Assembly: GCF_013141725.1 (NCBI RefSeq)
Contig: NZ_WHNZ01000040.1
Span: forward strand, 1-64,000
Direction of reading: 5' to 3'
Origin: Paenibacillus planticolens
GTDB taxonomy: Bacteria > Bacillota > Bacilli > Paenibacillales > NBRC-103111
DNA: 64,000 bases
Part shown: one piece after another, positions 7,458-16,535 of the stretch
Numbering within the stretch: position 1 is the stretch's first letter
Layout of the letters: the number at the start of each line of letters is the position of its first letter
The notes under the pieces: generated by a model
What the model was told of the DNA's origin: nothing
The model's database searches: none
Seen by the model: the letters and a program-made list of their open reading frames with translations, nothing else
Translations under genes and position numbers: made by a program

Positions 7458-8903
7458 TCATTCTGTTTCTTTATTTGCAACAGGCATACTTTCCTTCCCG
7501 AGGAAGGCGCGCGCAAGCTCCGTAACGCTTTGGCCTGTTAGGGTTTGCGTGATCTCAGGCACTTGGGCGATCATTTTGGCAATATCGCCTGTTATCCGGT
7601 TTACGCCGGACGTCGCGCCGTCTTGGGAGATTACCGTGATTTTATCCACGTTGTTCAGCGGTGCCGCAATCTTCTCCGCCAGCTCCGGCAGAATGCGAAG
7701 AATCTCTACCGTAACCGCCGCTTGCGTATACTGCTTGTAAGCCTCCGCCTTCTTCTCAAGCGCCTCAGCTTCCGCAAGCCCCGCCAAGCGAACGACTTCC
7801 GCATTCGCTTTCCCTTTGGCGAGCTCCGCCTCGGCCGTCGCTTCACCGCGCTTTCTCGTCGACTCGGCGTCAGCCTCGGCTTCGAGAATTTGCCGCTGCT
7901 TGTTCACATCGGCGCGCATCAGAGCTGCCAGCTTCTCCGCTTCGGCCGGCTTAATGACGGATGCCTCGAGTTCCTTTTGCTTCAGCTCAACTTCGATCTG
8001 CCGAACGTTCTTGTTCGCCTCAGCTTCCATCTGCTTAATACGCACCTGTTCGGTTACGAGCGATTGCTGAATTTGCTTCTGCTTCAGTTCATAGGCCAAG
8101 TCCGCTTCGGCCTGCCGGCTCGTCGTTTCCTGCTTGAACTCCGCCTCTCTCATGCTGAGCTCCTTGCGGTACTGAGCTTCTTTCGCCGATGCCAGCGTTT
8201 CCGCTTCGATCTTGAGCTGATGCGCCTCTGCAATGCGAATGGCGGATTCCTTTTCCGTATCGGCTTGCCGGATCTGAATGTCCCGCTCGACCTCGGCTCT
8301 GGCAATGCTGGCGCTTTTGCGGACACGTTCAACCTCAGGCACGCCAAGGTTCTCTATGTAGCCTTGATCGTCTGCGACACGCTTGAGTACGAACGAAATC
8401 AAGCTCAGCCCCATTTTATCCAAATCCTCCGAACACGTCTCCCTCATCTTGCTGTTCAGCTCATCCGGATTCTTGAGAATAGACTCCACTGTCAATTGTC
8501 CCACCAGACCGCGAAGATGTCCTTCTACGGAATGCAGAATCATCATTTCCCGCTCCAGCAGCGTATGATCCAAGAACTGCTCAGAGGCTGTGGCAATGGC
8601 AACAGGGTCGCTTTGAATTTTGATTTGAGCAACCGCCTCGATCTTTAGCCGGATCCCCTGCAGGGAAAACATGGGCTGATCCGGCTTTACATCAAAGCTC
8701 ATGAGCATCATCGAAATCGTTTTGAAGCTCTGAAAGCCCGGAATAACGAAGGTTCCCCCGCCCTGTACAACGCGTTTACCGCCCAAACCGAAAACAATCA
8801 TGGCCTCGTTAGGCGGCACCTTTTTATAAGCCCTTACAATGGTAGCAAGTAAAATAAAAACAACAATGACAATAGCAGCAACCGTATACAAAATCGTCAA
8901 CAT
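7458..8903 (-). CDS. floT: Flotillin-like SPFH protein
   Basis: A 481-residue membrane scaffold of functional membrane microdomains. The N-terminus has one hydrophobic segment (ILYTVAAIVIVVFILLATI), then an SPFH/band-7 domain (about 30-200, with PPNEAMIVFGLGGKRVVQGGG), then a long Ala/Glu/Lys coiled coil (about 200-400, many EAEA repeats) and a C-terminal oligomerisation part. Length and order match Bacillus FloT (YuaG). It lies 39 bases after the NfeD-type gene in the same unit, as in the B. subtilis yuaF-floT operon, and shares its SigW-like promoter. It may help organise signalling and secretion proteins and membrane fluidity under envelope stress. Confidence 0.93.
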   Translation of the reverse strand: MLTILYTVAAIVIVVFILLATIVRAYKKVPPNEAMIVFGLGGKRVVQGGGTFVIPGFQSFKTISMMLMSFDVKPDQPMFSLQGIRLKIEAVAQIKIQSDPVAIATASEQFLDHTLLEREMMILHSVEGHLRGLVGQLTVESILKNPDELNSKMRETCSEDLDKMGLSLISFVLKRVADDQGYIENLGVPEVERVRKSASIARAEVERDIQIRQADTEKESAIRIAEAHQLKIEAETLASAKEAQYRKELSMREAEFKQETTSRQAEADLAYELKQKQIQQSLVTEQVRIKQMEAEANKNVRQIEVELKQKELEASVIKPAEAEKLAALMRADVNKQRQILEAEADAESTRKRGEATAEAELAKGKANAEVVRLAGLAEAEALEKKAEAYKQYTQAAVTVEILRILPELAEKIAAPLNNVDKITVISQDGATSGVNRITGDIAKMIAQVPEITQTLTGQSVTELARAFLGKESMPVANKETE

Positions 8904-8942
8904 AATTGTATTACCTCCCGGAAGTTAGTCGTACCTGCAAGC

Positions 8943-9479
8943 TTACTCACTGAATTTACTAACTGTAGCAACGCCTTTCTCCATGTGCAGGATAACCACC
9001 CTTGCGCCTTTGGTGATCGATTCCCCCAACTCGGATCGCGCGCTGATGGACCGTTTGGTCCCCTGCATGACAATCACCATTTCACCGAATCCATTCCCGT
9101 TAATCGGCGCAATCAGCTTCCCAAGCTGTCCAGTCAGGTCAAAATCGTCTTCCCTCATGCTGTCATCATGCTTATAGATGACTTTGGCATAGAAGAGGAA
9201 GAACAGCCAACCCACGAAAAGACCGGCACCTGCGGCAATGAGCAAAATAAGCAAAGAGCTGGTCATCCCTACCTCATTGAGCATATACCCTATTCCGCCG
9301 AATACCGTCAGGCTGGCCAAAAGGGAAGATAAATTAAAGAAAGACGGTCCCCCATGGCTGTGGGCTCCCCCGGTATCCCCATGAAACTCAAAGAAATCGC
9401 CACCAAAAAATGTAACAAGAACCGTAAGAACAAGGCCTACAAAAAAACATACGGCAAACAAAGTCATCATAGACGTCAC
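8943..9479 (-). CDS. yuaF: NfeD-like membrane protein, flotillin partner
   Basis: A 178-residue protein with a first membrane segment (FAVCFFVGLVLTVLVTFFG), a His/Gly-rich loop (FHGDTGGAHSHGG), two or three further segments (LLASLTVFGGIGYML, LLILLIAAGAGLFVGWLFFLFY) and a C-terminal OB-fold NfeD domain (TGQLGKLIAPINGNGFGEMVIVMQG, ending GARVVILHMEKGVATV). It precedes floT, the standard pairing. The ATG follows GGAGGTGACGTCT. Its role is support of flotillin assembly; no enzymatic motif of the long NfeD protease type is present. Confidence 0.88.
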   Translation of the reverse strand: MTSMMTLFAVCFFVGLVLTVLVTFFGGDFFEFHGDTGGAHSHGGPSFFNLSSLLASLTVFGGIGYMLNEVGMTSSLLILLIAAGAGLFVGWLFFLFYAKVIYKHDDSMREDDFDLTGQLGKLIAPINGNGFGEMVIVMQGTKRSISARSELGESITKGARVVILHMEKGVATVSKFSE

Positions 9480-9527
9480 CTCCTTGGAGCCCCCTTATAA
9501 GGAAGCATTTTACATCTATACATTATA

Positions 9528-9552
9528 GACGGGATTGGCAATAAAAGGTTTC
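9528..9552 (-). promoter_or_regulatory. SigW-like ECF promoter of yuaF-floT
   Basis: Minus strand GAAAC (9548-9552), 16 bp, then CGTC (9528-9531), the layout of SigW/ECF promoters (TGAAAC-N16-CGTA/C). B. subtilis yuaF-floT is a SigW operon. A TATAAT overlaps downstream (9522-9527) without a good -35. Confidence 0.7.
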
Positions 9553-9659
9553 GCACAAAAAAATATCAGTTTGCCTGCGAATCGTTCTTCTTCGCTTCGC
9601 GTATAATCATTGGACGTCTTTTTTATTATTTTTATTAAACCTAAGGAGTAGATTAGCAC

Positions 9660-11216
9660 ATGTACAAAAAGAAACTGACTTGGCGGTTATCCGCCGCACT
9701 GGTGTTCCTGCTGCTTATGCTGACAGGCTGCCAAGCTGTACAAGGCTTAGACATCGCTGCGGCGATTAAGAACAGCGCAGCTGTGAAGTCCTTCGAATCC
9801 AAAGGCTCACTGCAAATCGAGTTGGTTCCCGGCGACACCTCCAAGCTAACTGCGGACGAGCAAAAGTCGCTCAGCGCTCTGCAAAACGTGAAAATCGAGC
9901 TTACGAACGTTAAGTCTCAGAATGCGCAGCAGCTTTCGGCAGATGGTTCCATTACATACGGAAAAGGCACTATCCCATTCAAACTGGCAACGGAAGGCAC
10001 AAAGCTCCTTATCAGCATTGAAGGCGCGAAAAAGCCGATTGTTTACGATCTCCTGGCCGGTTCAAATGTATCGTTCATGAACATGCTGCCCGCAGTGATT
10101 CAAGAACAGTTCGGGAACAAAATAGCGGAGGTTAAGCCCGCGATTATCGGATTTATTTTAGCGAATACGGCAAATCCTTCGAATATTACGGTCTCTGCCG
10201 TCACAGACAAAGTGAACGGTGCAGACCTTTCTCTCCAAAAAGCGCACATCGAACTGAACGGCACTGAACTCGCCTCACTGCTTCGCAAGCTGTTCAGCAA
10301 CATTCTCGCAGATGAAGCCGGATTGAAAGAACTGCTCAACCAATTGTATGATGCCCTGTCACCTGTTATTGAAGAGCAGATCAGTGCTGGTTCGAGCGAT
10401 TTTACCCTCAAGGTTCTGGGCAATAAAGAATTTGCGCTCGGACTGGTGTATCAGCCTATCCATGACTTCCTGGAGACAACAGCCGACTCTTTAGAGAAGG
10501 CCATCGCCGGAGATACCGAACAGGGCCCGTCGCCCCTTCATGGCTTATTTGACGGTAAATCCACGCTGCAGGCTGATATTTATACCGATGCCGACAAACT
10601 GGTCCACAAGCAAGCACTAGCGCTTAGCATGCCGCTTCCAGATAAGGGCACTGGCGTTGCAGGGCTTAAACTCTCCTTCGTGAGTGAAACTTGGAATGCG
10701 AATAAGCCGGTAACGGCAGCAACGATCGATATCTCTGGCGGTGCGGTACAAATGGGGACGGAGGCTTCCTCTATCTACCACATGCTGAATAACCTGGATA
10801 AACAGTCCCTTTTCTACAAAATGCTGCGTGAAGATATGAAAGTGACGAAGAAGGAAGTAAGCCTGAAGCTGACGGATGGCGCGGCTTCGCCAAGCGATAC
10901 ACCGCAGCCGTTTATTAACGAAGACAACAAAACGATGGTGCCGGTACGCTTTATTTCCGAAAAGCTTGGCGCAGAGGTCGGCTGGAATGGCGATCTGCAG
11001 GAAGTTACGATTAAAGATCTACTGTCCGGAACAACGATCATTCTGAAGCTGGACAGCAAGCTTGCCACTGTTGACGGCGCTGCAATCGAGCTCGAAAGTG
11101 CGGCAACGCTCCATAACGGATCTACGTTCGTTCCGATTCGTTTCATCGCAGAATCGCTTGGCGGCAAAGTATCGTTCAACGATGAGACTCGCACGGTGAC
11201 GATTAAACGCGAATAG
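9660..11216 (+). CDS. Lipoprotein with C-terminal copper-amine-oxidase-like domain
   Basis: Secreted, lipid-anchored 518-residue protein. Lipobox LTGC with Cys24 after a short hydrophobic core. The middle region (about 30-410) looks like a beta-rich LppX/LolA-type lipoprotein domain (VKSFESKGSLQIELV, SADGSITYGKG) but I cannot name it. The C-terminus (about 420-518) carries two repeats of the copper amine oxidase N-terminal domain: MVPVRFISEKLGAEVGW and FVPIRFIAESLGGKVSF, each followed by TVTIK-type strands. These domains are common wall-associated modules in Paenibacillus and do not imply oxidase activity. Monocistronic. Confidence 0.85.
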   Translation: MYKKKLTWRLSAALVFLLLMLTGCQAVQGLDIAAAIKNSAAVKSFESKGSLQIELVPGDTSKLTADEQKSLSALQNVKIELTNVKSQNAQQLSADGSITYGKGTIPFKLATEGTKLLISIEGAKKPIVYDLLAGSNVSFMNMLPAVIQEQFGNKIAEVKPAIIGFILANTANPSNITVSAVTDKVNGADLSLQKAHIELNGTELASLLRKLFSNILADEAGLKELLNQLYDALSPVIEEQISAGSSDFTLKVLGNKEFALGLVYQPIHDFLETTADSLEKAIAGDTEQGPSPLHGLFDGKSTLQADIYTDADKLVHKQALALSMPLPDKGTGVAGLKLSFVSETWNANKPVTAATIDISGGAVQMGTEASSIYHMLNNLDKQSLFYKMLREDMKVTKKEVSLKLTDGAASPSDTPQPFINEDNKTMVPVRFISEKLGAEVGWNGDLQEVTIKDLLSGTTIILKLDSKLATVDGAAIELESAATLHNGSTFVPIRFIAESLGGKVSFNDETRTVTIKRE

Positions 11217-11334
11217 CATGGCATTGTAAGTGCATAGGCGATTGCACCTTTTTCAGGCGGCTGAATAGTCTAGTAGTGAACCTAGGCAATAAGCCTACCG
11301 CTGCGCGCAGCCGAACGAAAAAGGAGCGAATGCT

Positions 11335-11667
11335 GTGTATATGAATCCGTCGCAACACCCTGGGCCTCAAGGGCCCCATATGATTTATCAAGCCGAGCCT
11401 AATTGGCAGCACCAAATGAGGCACAAGAGGGATATGATCACGGGTGCGCTTCACCCGCATATCGGGCGTACGATTCGCGTTACAACCATCGATGGGCACA
11501 CGCATGAAGGTGTGTTGGCTCATGTAGACGGGCACCATGCTTATATGCACATCGCCCCTCACAGCCATCCCCAAGGGCCGTACAGACCCATCTATACACC
11601 AGCGCAATACAATCAAATTTTGACGTTAGTTCTGTTTGAATTGCTCGTCATTTTACTGCTGGCCTAA
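11335..11667 (+). CDS. Small His-rich protein with Sm-like core and C-terminal membrane anchor
   Basis: Family not recognised. Start GTG at 11335 lies 8 bases after AAAGGAG; the ATG at 11341 is an alternative. The 110-residue product has a Pro/His/Gln-rich N-terminus, a central part (GRTIRVTTIDGHTHEGVLAHVDGHHAYMHI) whose strand pattern resembles an LSm/SH3-like barrel, and a C-terminal hydrophobic helix (ILTLVLFELLVILLLA). Possibly a spore or envelope protein (inference only). Confidence 0.65.
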   Translation: MYMNPSQHPGPQGPHMIYQAEPNWQHQMRHKRDMITGALHPHIGRTIRVTTIDGHTHEGVLAHVDGHHAYMHIAPHSHPQGPYRPIYTPAQYNQILTLVLFELLVILLLA

Positions 11668-11668
11668 A

Positions 11669-11722
11669 AAGATAGCTCGCCCTTATCCGGTCGATAGCGA
11701 CCTTGGAGCGCGGGCTTTTTTT
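11669..11722 (+). terminator. Imperfect intrinsic terminator
   Basis: Imperfect stem from AGCTCGCC to GGAGCGCGGGCT with an inner GGTCG/CGACC hairpin, followed by seven T. It ends the small His-rich gene. Confidence 0.65.
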
Positions 11723-11869
11723 ATTGCGGACTTGAAATGAAATTTTCATGAAAATGGAATAAGCTCCCTTCGAATTGGATATATTATCAAAGCTGCGTTA
11801 ACAAGCTGTCAGGTTCTGCATGATCCAAGAGCAACACGCAGGAACAAATTATTGGAGGTTTATGTCTAC

Positions 11870-12070
11870 ATGGAAACAGGTACGGTAAAATGGTTTAATG
11901 CGGAAAAAGGTTTTGGTTTCATCGAAATGGAAGGCGGCAATGATGTGTTTGTTCACTTCAGCGCTATCACAGGGGAAGGTTTCAAAAGCTTGGATGAAGG
12001 CCAACGCGTACAATTTGAAGTTGTTCAAGGTAACCGCGGACCGCAAGCTGAAAATGTAGTCAAGCTGTAG
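11870..12070 (+). CDS. Cold-shock protein (CspA/CspB family)
   Basis: A 66-residue single OB-fold nucleic-acid chaperone. RNP1 (KGFGFIEM) and RNP2 (VFVHF) motifs are intact, with the usual start [20 protein letters not shown] lies 12 bases before the ATG at 11870; a longer frame from 11852 would start inside that ribosome site. The leader from about 11735 is AT-rich and contains a small inverted repeat (ATGAAA/TTTCAT), as is common for cold-shock mRNAs whose structure controls translation. The YdjO-like gene follows 70 bases later. Confidence 0.96.
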   Translation: METGTVKWFNAEKGFGFIEMEGGNDVFVHFSAITGEGFKSLDEGQRVQFEVVQGNRGPQAENVVKL

Positions 12071-12140
12071 TCCTTACCACATATTGCTATACACTGCTTG
12101 CGAGTCTGAGTCTAGTCTACTATGACAAGGAGGAGTTCAT

Positions 12141-12341
12141 ATGTACTTTTCAAAGAAGTCGATGGAACCTGTGCCCGAAGAGCAAACCAACATTTGGACT
12201 TGCAGCACCGAACAGTGCTCATGCTGGATGAGAGATAACTTTTCATTCGCCGAAAGTCCGGAGTGTCCGATTTGTCATTCTGCCATGGTCAAGGATTCAA
12301 AGATGCTCCCAACCTTATCGAACACAAGCAGCAGGCGATAA
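12141..12341 (+). CDS. YdjO-family cold-inducible zinc-ribbon-like protein
   Basis: A 66-residue protein with two Cys clusters (WTCSTEQCSCWMRDNF and CPICHSAMV), matching the YdjO family of cold-shock-associated small proteins that often sit next to csp genes. AAGGAGGAG precedes the ATG. The Cys pairs probably bind zinc. It shares the downstream terminator with the csp gene, so the two may be one unit. Function unknown. Confidence 0.8.
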   Translation: MYFSKKSMEPVPEEQTNIWTCSTEQCSCWMRDNFSFAESPECPICHSAMVKDSKMLPTLSNTSSRR

Positions 12342-12370
12342 TAAGTAATAGCAGCCTACGGCAGTACCCG

Positions 12371-12411
12371 AAGCCCTTTCGTCTCCGTGTAGGAGACAAA
12401 AGGGCTTTTCT
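12371..12411. terminator. Intrinsic terminator between convergent genes
   Basis: A 16 bp stem with one mismatch (12371-12386 with 12392-12407) and a GTGTA loop, T-rich on the + side. It ends the csp-ydjO unit and faces the DUF1328 gene. Confidence 0.8.
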
Positions 12412-12429
12412 ATTGGTATGAGATATTAC

Positions 12430-12594
12430 CTAGAAGCCTCGGCGTCTGCCGAAAATCAGCGATATGACAAACATGATCAGGAATACGAAGAACAATACTT
12501 TGGCAATGCCTACAGCCGCTGAAACAATGCCAAAAAATCCGAATATACCGGCAACCAGCGCAATAATTAGAAACATAACAGCCCAGCCTAACAT
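12430..12594 (-). CDS. DUF1328-family small membrane protein
   Basis: A 54-residue, two-helix membrane protein ([20 protein letters not shown] ... [17 protein letters not shown]) matching the DUF1328/YtjA family. The ATG at 12594 is preceded by AGAGGG nine bases away; the frame from 12615 has no ribosome site. It has a SigB-like promoter and adjoins the stress locus, so I infer a general-stress protein. Biochemical role unknown. Confidence 0.8.
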   Translation of the reverse strand: MLGWAVMFLIIALVAGIFGFFGIVSAAVGIAKVLFFVFLIMFVISLIFGRRRGF

Positions 12595-12645
12595 AGGAAA
12601 ACACCCTCTCTTCATGTTATTTGTAATGCTTGGCTATGATATCTA

Positions 12646-12671
12646 TTAACCACTTGGCCCCATATTGAATC
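12646..12671 (-). promoter_or_regulatory. SigB-like promoter of the DUF1328 gene
   Basis: Minus strand GATTCA-N14-GGTTAA, -10 about 51 bases before the ATG. It matches the pattern of the other SigB-like sites in this locus (GTTTCA-N14-GGGTAA) with two changes. Confidence 0.5.
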
Positions 12672-12691
12672 ATAAAGTCCTGTCCGCAAGC

Positions 12692-12736
12692 AAAAAAACC
12701 GCTTCGGACGGTAACAGCATCGTCCAAAACGGTTTT
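12692..12736 (-). terminator. Intrinsic terminator at the end of the methyltransferase gene
   Basis: Stem AAACCG plus GGACG pairing with CGTCC plus CGGTTT, followed by seven T on the minus strand. It overlaps the last codon of the CheR-type gene. Confidence 0.75.
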
Positions 12737-13601
12737 ATTTCTTACGGTATATGCGTTCCAATGGCACAAACTCTTGGTAGTGCACACCTTCAGGCACGAA
12801 TAAGATGGATTCTTTCTTGCCCAGCCCCAAATACCCGCCAGATACTAAGCTGCCATGAAACAGGCTGTGTACCTGCGTCTGCAGCTTGTTATCGAAGTAG
12901 ATCATGACATTGCGGCATAAAATCACATGGAACTCGTTAAAAGAGCCGTCCGTTGCAAGGTTGTGCTGCGCAAACATCAGATTGTCTTTCATGAGCGGCT
13001 GGAAATAGGCGTACTGATGGTCCGTCGTATAGTACTCAGAGAAGGCCTTCGTTCCGCCGGAGTCCAAATAATTCTTCGTAAAGCATTGCATCTGCTTGAG
13101 CGGGAAAGCCCCCTTTTGCGCTGCTTCAATCGCCTTCTCGTTCATATCCGTCGCATAAATCTTCGTTCTCTCCGCCAGCCCCTCTTCCTGCATCAGGATT
13201 GCCATGGAGTAGACTTCCTCCCCCGTTGCACAGCCGGCGTGCCAGATGCGAATCTCGGGATACTGCCTTAGCTGGGGCACGACCAAATTGCGAAAAGCGT
13301 GGAAAAAGCTAGGGTCCCGGAACATCTCGGTGACGCGGATCGACATGTCATTGAGCAAGCGGTCCACGAAGCCGGGTTCGTGCAGAACTTTCTCCAGCAG
13401 CGCAGTTACATTCGGCAGCTTCTCTGCTTTCATCCGATTAAGAACACGCCGGCGTAAGGATGACCGCACGTAATGGCGGAAATCAAACCCATACATTTGG
13501 TACAAGCCTTCCAAAAGGAGATTAATCTCAATATCTTGCAGTTCGTCCTCGTAAGGAGATTGAGTGAAATCGATGGGCTCCTCCATGGGCGTACGACTCA
13601 A
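12735..13601 (-). CDS. rsbM: CheR-type protein methyltransferase, RsbM-like
   Basis: SAM-dependent glutamate O-methyltransferase. The domain order is CheR N-terminal helices (YGFDFRHYVRSSLRRRVLNRM), then the catalytic domain with the SAM loop (HAGCATGEEVYSMAIL), the acidic ribose contact (IYATDMNEKAIEAA) and the CRNVMIYF motif. I choose the TTG at 13601, which overlaps the kinase stop in a TTGA and follows AGGTGAAG; longer frames extend into the kinase gene without a ribosome site. In B. cereus the CheR-like RsbM methylates the kinase RsbK to dampen SigB activation; the fused operon order here supports the same job. Confidence 0.85.
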   Translation of the reverse strand: MSRTPMEEPIDFTQSPYEDELQDIEINLLLEGLYQMYGFDFRHYVRSSLRRRVLNRMKAEKLPNVTALLEKVLHEPGFVDRLLNDMSIRVTEMFRDPSFFHAFRNLVVPQLRQYPEIRIWHAGCATGEEVYSMAILMQEEGLAERTKIYATDMNEKAIEAAQKGAFPLKQMQCFTKNYLDSGGTKAFSEYYTTDHQYAYFQPLMKDNLMFAQHNLATDGSFNEFHVILCRNVMIYFDNKLQTQVHSLFHGSLVSGGYLGLGKKESILFVPEGVHYQEFVPLERIYRKK

Positions 13602-16396
13602 TGTTTCTTCACCTGCTTTGTTAGCCATACACGCATAAGCGAGAATAGCTGATCCATATTTAACGGCTTCGTAATATAATCGGACGCGCCGGCTTCCAGA
13701 CATTTTTCTTTCTCACTCTTCATGGCTTTGGCGGTGAGAGCAATAATCGGCAAATCATGCATGTGCAGTTCGCCGCGAATCGCCTGCATGGCCTCATAGC
13801 CATCCATGACCGGCATCATGATGTCCATCAAGATGAGATCGTAGCCGGCTTGCGCGCTCAACATTTCCAAAGCATCCTTCCCGTGATCCGCCACGTCTAC
13901 GGTGACCCCTTTCGTCTCTAGCGCTGTAACGAGCGCAAAGACGTTGCGTGCATCATCGTCTACGAGCAGCACTCTTTTGCCGTTAAACAATTGGGCATCC
14001 GAATGGACGATTTCGACGGCTTCGACTTCCGGCTTAATCGACTCCACCGGGGCTGCTTCAATCGTCTGCACGGCGGATTGCGTGGATATAATGGAACGCT
14101 CCTCGACAGATGCGGCAATTTCCCCCTGATGGCGGCCATTCCCCGTCATCCCCGGCTCCTCTTCACTCGCGTTAGGCACGTATAGCGTGAACGTGCTGCC
14201 TTTGTGCAGCTCGCTTTTCACAACGATGGAGCCTCCGAGCAGACGCGTAAACTCGCGGCATATGGATAAGCCAAGCCCTGTACCGCCGTACTGGCGGTTG
14301 GTTGTGCCATCGACCTGACGGAACGCTTCAAAAATAACCTGCTGCTTGTCGATCGGAATCCCTATACCGGTGTCCGTAATAGAGATTGCAAGCACTTTTT
14401 CTTCCGGATCGCGGTGCAGAAGTTCTTTGACACGAGCCGGGTCAGCAAGCGCCACTTTCATCGTAACAGAGCCCTTTTCAGTAAATTTAAACGCATTGGA
14501 GAGCAGATTTTTCAATATTTGCTGAAGGCGCTGACCATCCGTCAAAATGACATTCGGCACATTCGGCTCCATAATGACTTCGAAATCTAGTCCCTTTTTC
14601 TCCGCAACGGGGGCAAACATGAGCTTCATTAACTGCGGCATTTCGGTCACGTTGAAATCATCCGTCATAATTTCAATCTTACCGGCCTCCACTTTGGATA
14701 AATCCAAAATGTCGTCGATCAGCGCCAAGAGGTCCTTGCCAGCGGCATTGACCACACGCGAGTACTCCACAATCTCCGACATCTGCAAATCGCCGCTGTT
14801 TTCCGCGAGCATCTGCGATAAAATCATGATGCTGTTCAGCGGCGTACGAAGCTCATGCGACATATTCGCGAGGAAATCGGATTTATACTGTGAGCTCGTC
14901 TCCAGCTTATGCGAATATTCCTCCAATTCGTCTTTCGCTTTCTTTAATTCCAGCGCTTTTTGCTCAGAGAAGTGATTCTGCTCTTCTAAAAACTCATTGG
15001 TCATCCGCAGTTGTTCCTGCTGCATTTGGAGCTCTTCCGACTGCGTCTGCAGCTCCTCGGATTGCGCTTGCAATTCTTCGGCCAGCATCTGCGACTCGGA
15101 TAACAAACGTTCTACTTCCATGCGACCGCGTACATTCGTAATGGCCGAACCAAATTTCTCCTGCAGCGAATCGACTAACGTCAAATGCTGCGCCTGGAAA
15201 GGATGCAGAGAGGCTAATTCGATCACGGCCTCTGTTTGGCCATCCACCAGAATAGGAGCCACCAGCAGGCTGCGCGGTGCGGAGGCGCCTAAGCCGGACG
15301 TTAGTTTGACGTGGTTTTCCGGCAAGTTATCGATCAGGAAAATGCGCTGATCCAGCGCACACTGGCCAACCAGACCTTCGCCTAATCGAAAACTTGCCGC
15401 GGAAGGATCCTGCCCGTTCGCCGCATAGCCCGCTATTTTCACATAACGAGCTTCATCCCCGACTTTCTCACGAAGGTATACAACGCCATATACACTCCCA
15501 AGCATCGTCGCGAGCTTGCTAATAAACGTGTTGCTCAAACTGCCTGTATCGTTGATTCCCTGATACAAAGTGGCGACTTCGGTGAGACTCGTTTGAATCC
15601 AGTTTTGCTTCTCCAGATCCTCCAGCATATCATTGGTCGCTTCTGCCAGCTCCCTGATTTCATCATGGCTGGTCAGCGCGATCCTTGACGTCAAATTCCC
15701 TTCGGAAGACGAAATATAACGGATCATTTTCGTAACTTGCTTGATTGTGTTCGTAATAGAATTGGATAATATCAAAGCGACTATAATTGCAAAAATGGAA
15801 ATGGTGCCTAGAAGGATGAAAAGAACAACTCTAAGATTATAATTGCTTTGAGCAAGATCTTCAGCTCTGGCATTGGTTAGCTGCTTCTCAGTCGCAAGAA
15901 AGGAATCGAACTGCGTTCGCAGCTGGTCCATCAGCCTTTTCCCTGAGTTTCGCTGGAAATATTCATTGATTGCCGTTTGATTGTTTTCATTCTTTAATTG
16001 GATCACATGATCGCCGGCCGTACGAATCCAACTTTGGATCGTGGGCTTGATCTGCTCCAAGCTTTCCTTTTGGGAAGGGTTGGAGCTGATCATTTGCAGA
16101 AGCCTATTATAGTTATCAAGCCATGTTTTATTGGCTGTATCATACGGTTCTAAGTACTGGGGGTCGCCCGTGATCACATATCCCCTCATGCCGGTTTCCA
16201 TATCCACCATATTCCTTTGGAGCGCATAGAGAAGATCATGGACCTCCAAATCATGAGTGGAGACGAATTCTACTTCTTTCTGCAGCGCGTTGACGCGACC
16301 GCTCACGATCAGGAGAGCAATCCCTAAGCATATGATAATAAATACATATCCCATTATGATTTTTGAACGTATATTCATACGAAAAAATTTACCCAT
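13598..16396 (-). CDS. rsbK: CHASE3-HAMP-GAF hybrid histidine kinase, RsbK-like
   Basis: A 932-residue membrane sensor kinase. Order: membrane helix (IIMGYVFIIICLGIALLIV), extracytoplasmic CHASE3 domain (about 35-180, with MRGYVITGDPQYLEPY), second helix, HAMP, GAF (about 270-430), a Gln/Glu coiled coil (SEELQTQSEELQMQQEQ), HisKA with the phospho-His in NMSHELRTPLNS, HATPase (NLLSNAFKF, DTGIGIP, GGTGLGLSI) and a C-terminal receiver (LLVDDDARN, phospho-Asp in LILMDIMMPVMDG, KPL). B. cereus RsbK has this design and activates SigB through RsbY. GAGGGGG precedes the ATG. The likely partner RsbY is 5.5 kb away at 21923-23068. Confidence 0.85.
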   Translation of the reverse strand: MGKFFRMNIRSKIIMGYVFIIICLGIALLIVSGRVNALQKEVEFVSTHDLEVHDLLYALQRNMVDMETGMRGYVITGDPQYLEPYDTANKTWLDNYNRLLQMISSNPSQKESLEQIKPTIQSWIRTAGDHVIQLKNENNQTAINEYFQRNSGKRLMDQLRTQFDSFLATEKQLTNARAEDLAQSNYNLRVVLFILLGTISIFAIIVALILSNSITNTIKQVTKMIRYISSSEGNLTSRIALTSHDEIRELAEATNDMLEDLEKQNWIQTSLTEVATLYQGINDTGSLSNTFISKLATMLGSVYGVVYLREKVGDEARYVKIAGYAANGQDPSAASFRLGEGLVGQCALDQRIFLIDNLPENHVKLTSGLGASAPRSLLVAPILVDGQTEAVIELASLHPFQAQHLTLVDSLQEKFGSAITNVRGRMEVERLLSESQMLAEELQAQSEELQTQSEELQMQQEQLRMTNEFLEEQNHFSEQKALELKKAKDELEEYSHKLETSSQYKSDFLANMSHELRTPLNSIMILSQMLAENSGDLQMSEIVEYSRVVNAAGKDLLALIDDILDLSKVEAGKIEIMTDDFNVTEMPQLMKLMFAPVAEKKGLDFEVIMEPNVPNVILTDGQRLQQILKNLLSNAFKFTEKGSVTMKVALADPARVKELLHRDPEEKVLAISITDTGIGIPIDKQQVIFEAFRQVDGTTNRQYGGTGLGLSICREFTRLLGGSIVVKSELHKGSTFTLYVPNASEEEPGMTGNGRHQGEIAASVEERSIISTQSAVQTIEAAPVESIKPEVEAVEIVHSDAQLFNGKRVLLVDDDARNVFALVTALETKGVTVDVADHGKDALEMLSAQAGYDLILMDIMMPVMDGYEAMQAIRGELHMHDLPIIALTAKAMKSEKEKCLEAGASDYITKPLNMDQLFSLMRVWLTKQVKKH

Positions 16397-16535
16397 AGCT
16401 GCCCCCTCGTACAGTTCATAGTGAACATTATATTAATATTCTACTACTCTCACTATACCATAATTGCGGAGGTTGGAGAGAACGAACAGAGCTGTTCTTG
16501 TAGTTTTTCATGACCGGTTTTAAGTATCTCTCCTT

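Noticed and set aside
7545-8648. Long opposite-strand frame inside floT
   Set aside because: Shadow of the Ala/Glu-rich coiled coil; no ribosome site and the product is Arg/Leu-rich low-complexity.
16486-16499. GAACAG-AG-CTGTTC resembling a LexA (SOS) box upstream of the kinase gene
   Set aside because: Bacillus LexA sites have a 4-base gap between GAAC and GTTC; here it is 6, and the gene is not an SOS type.
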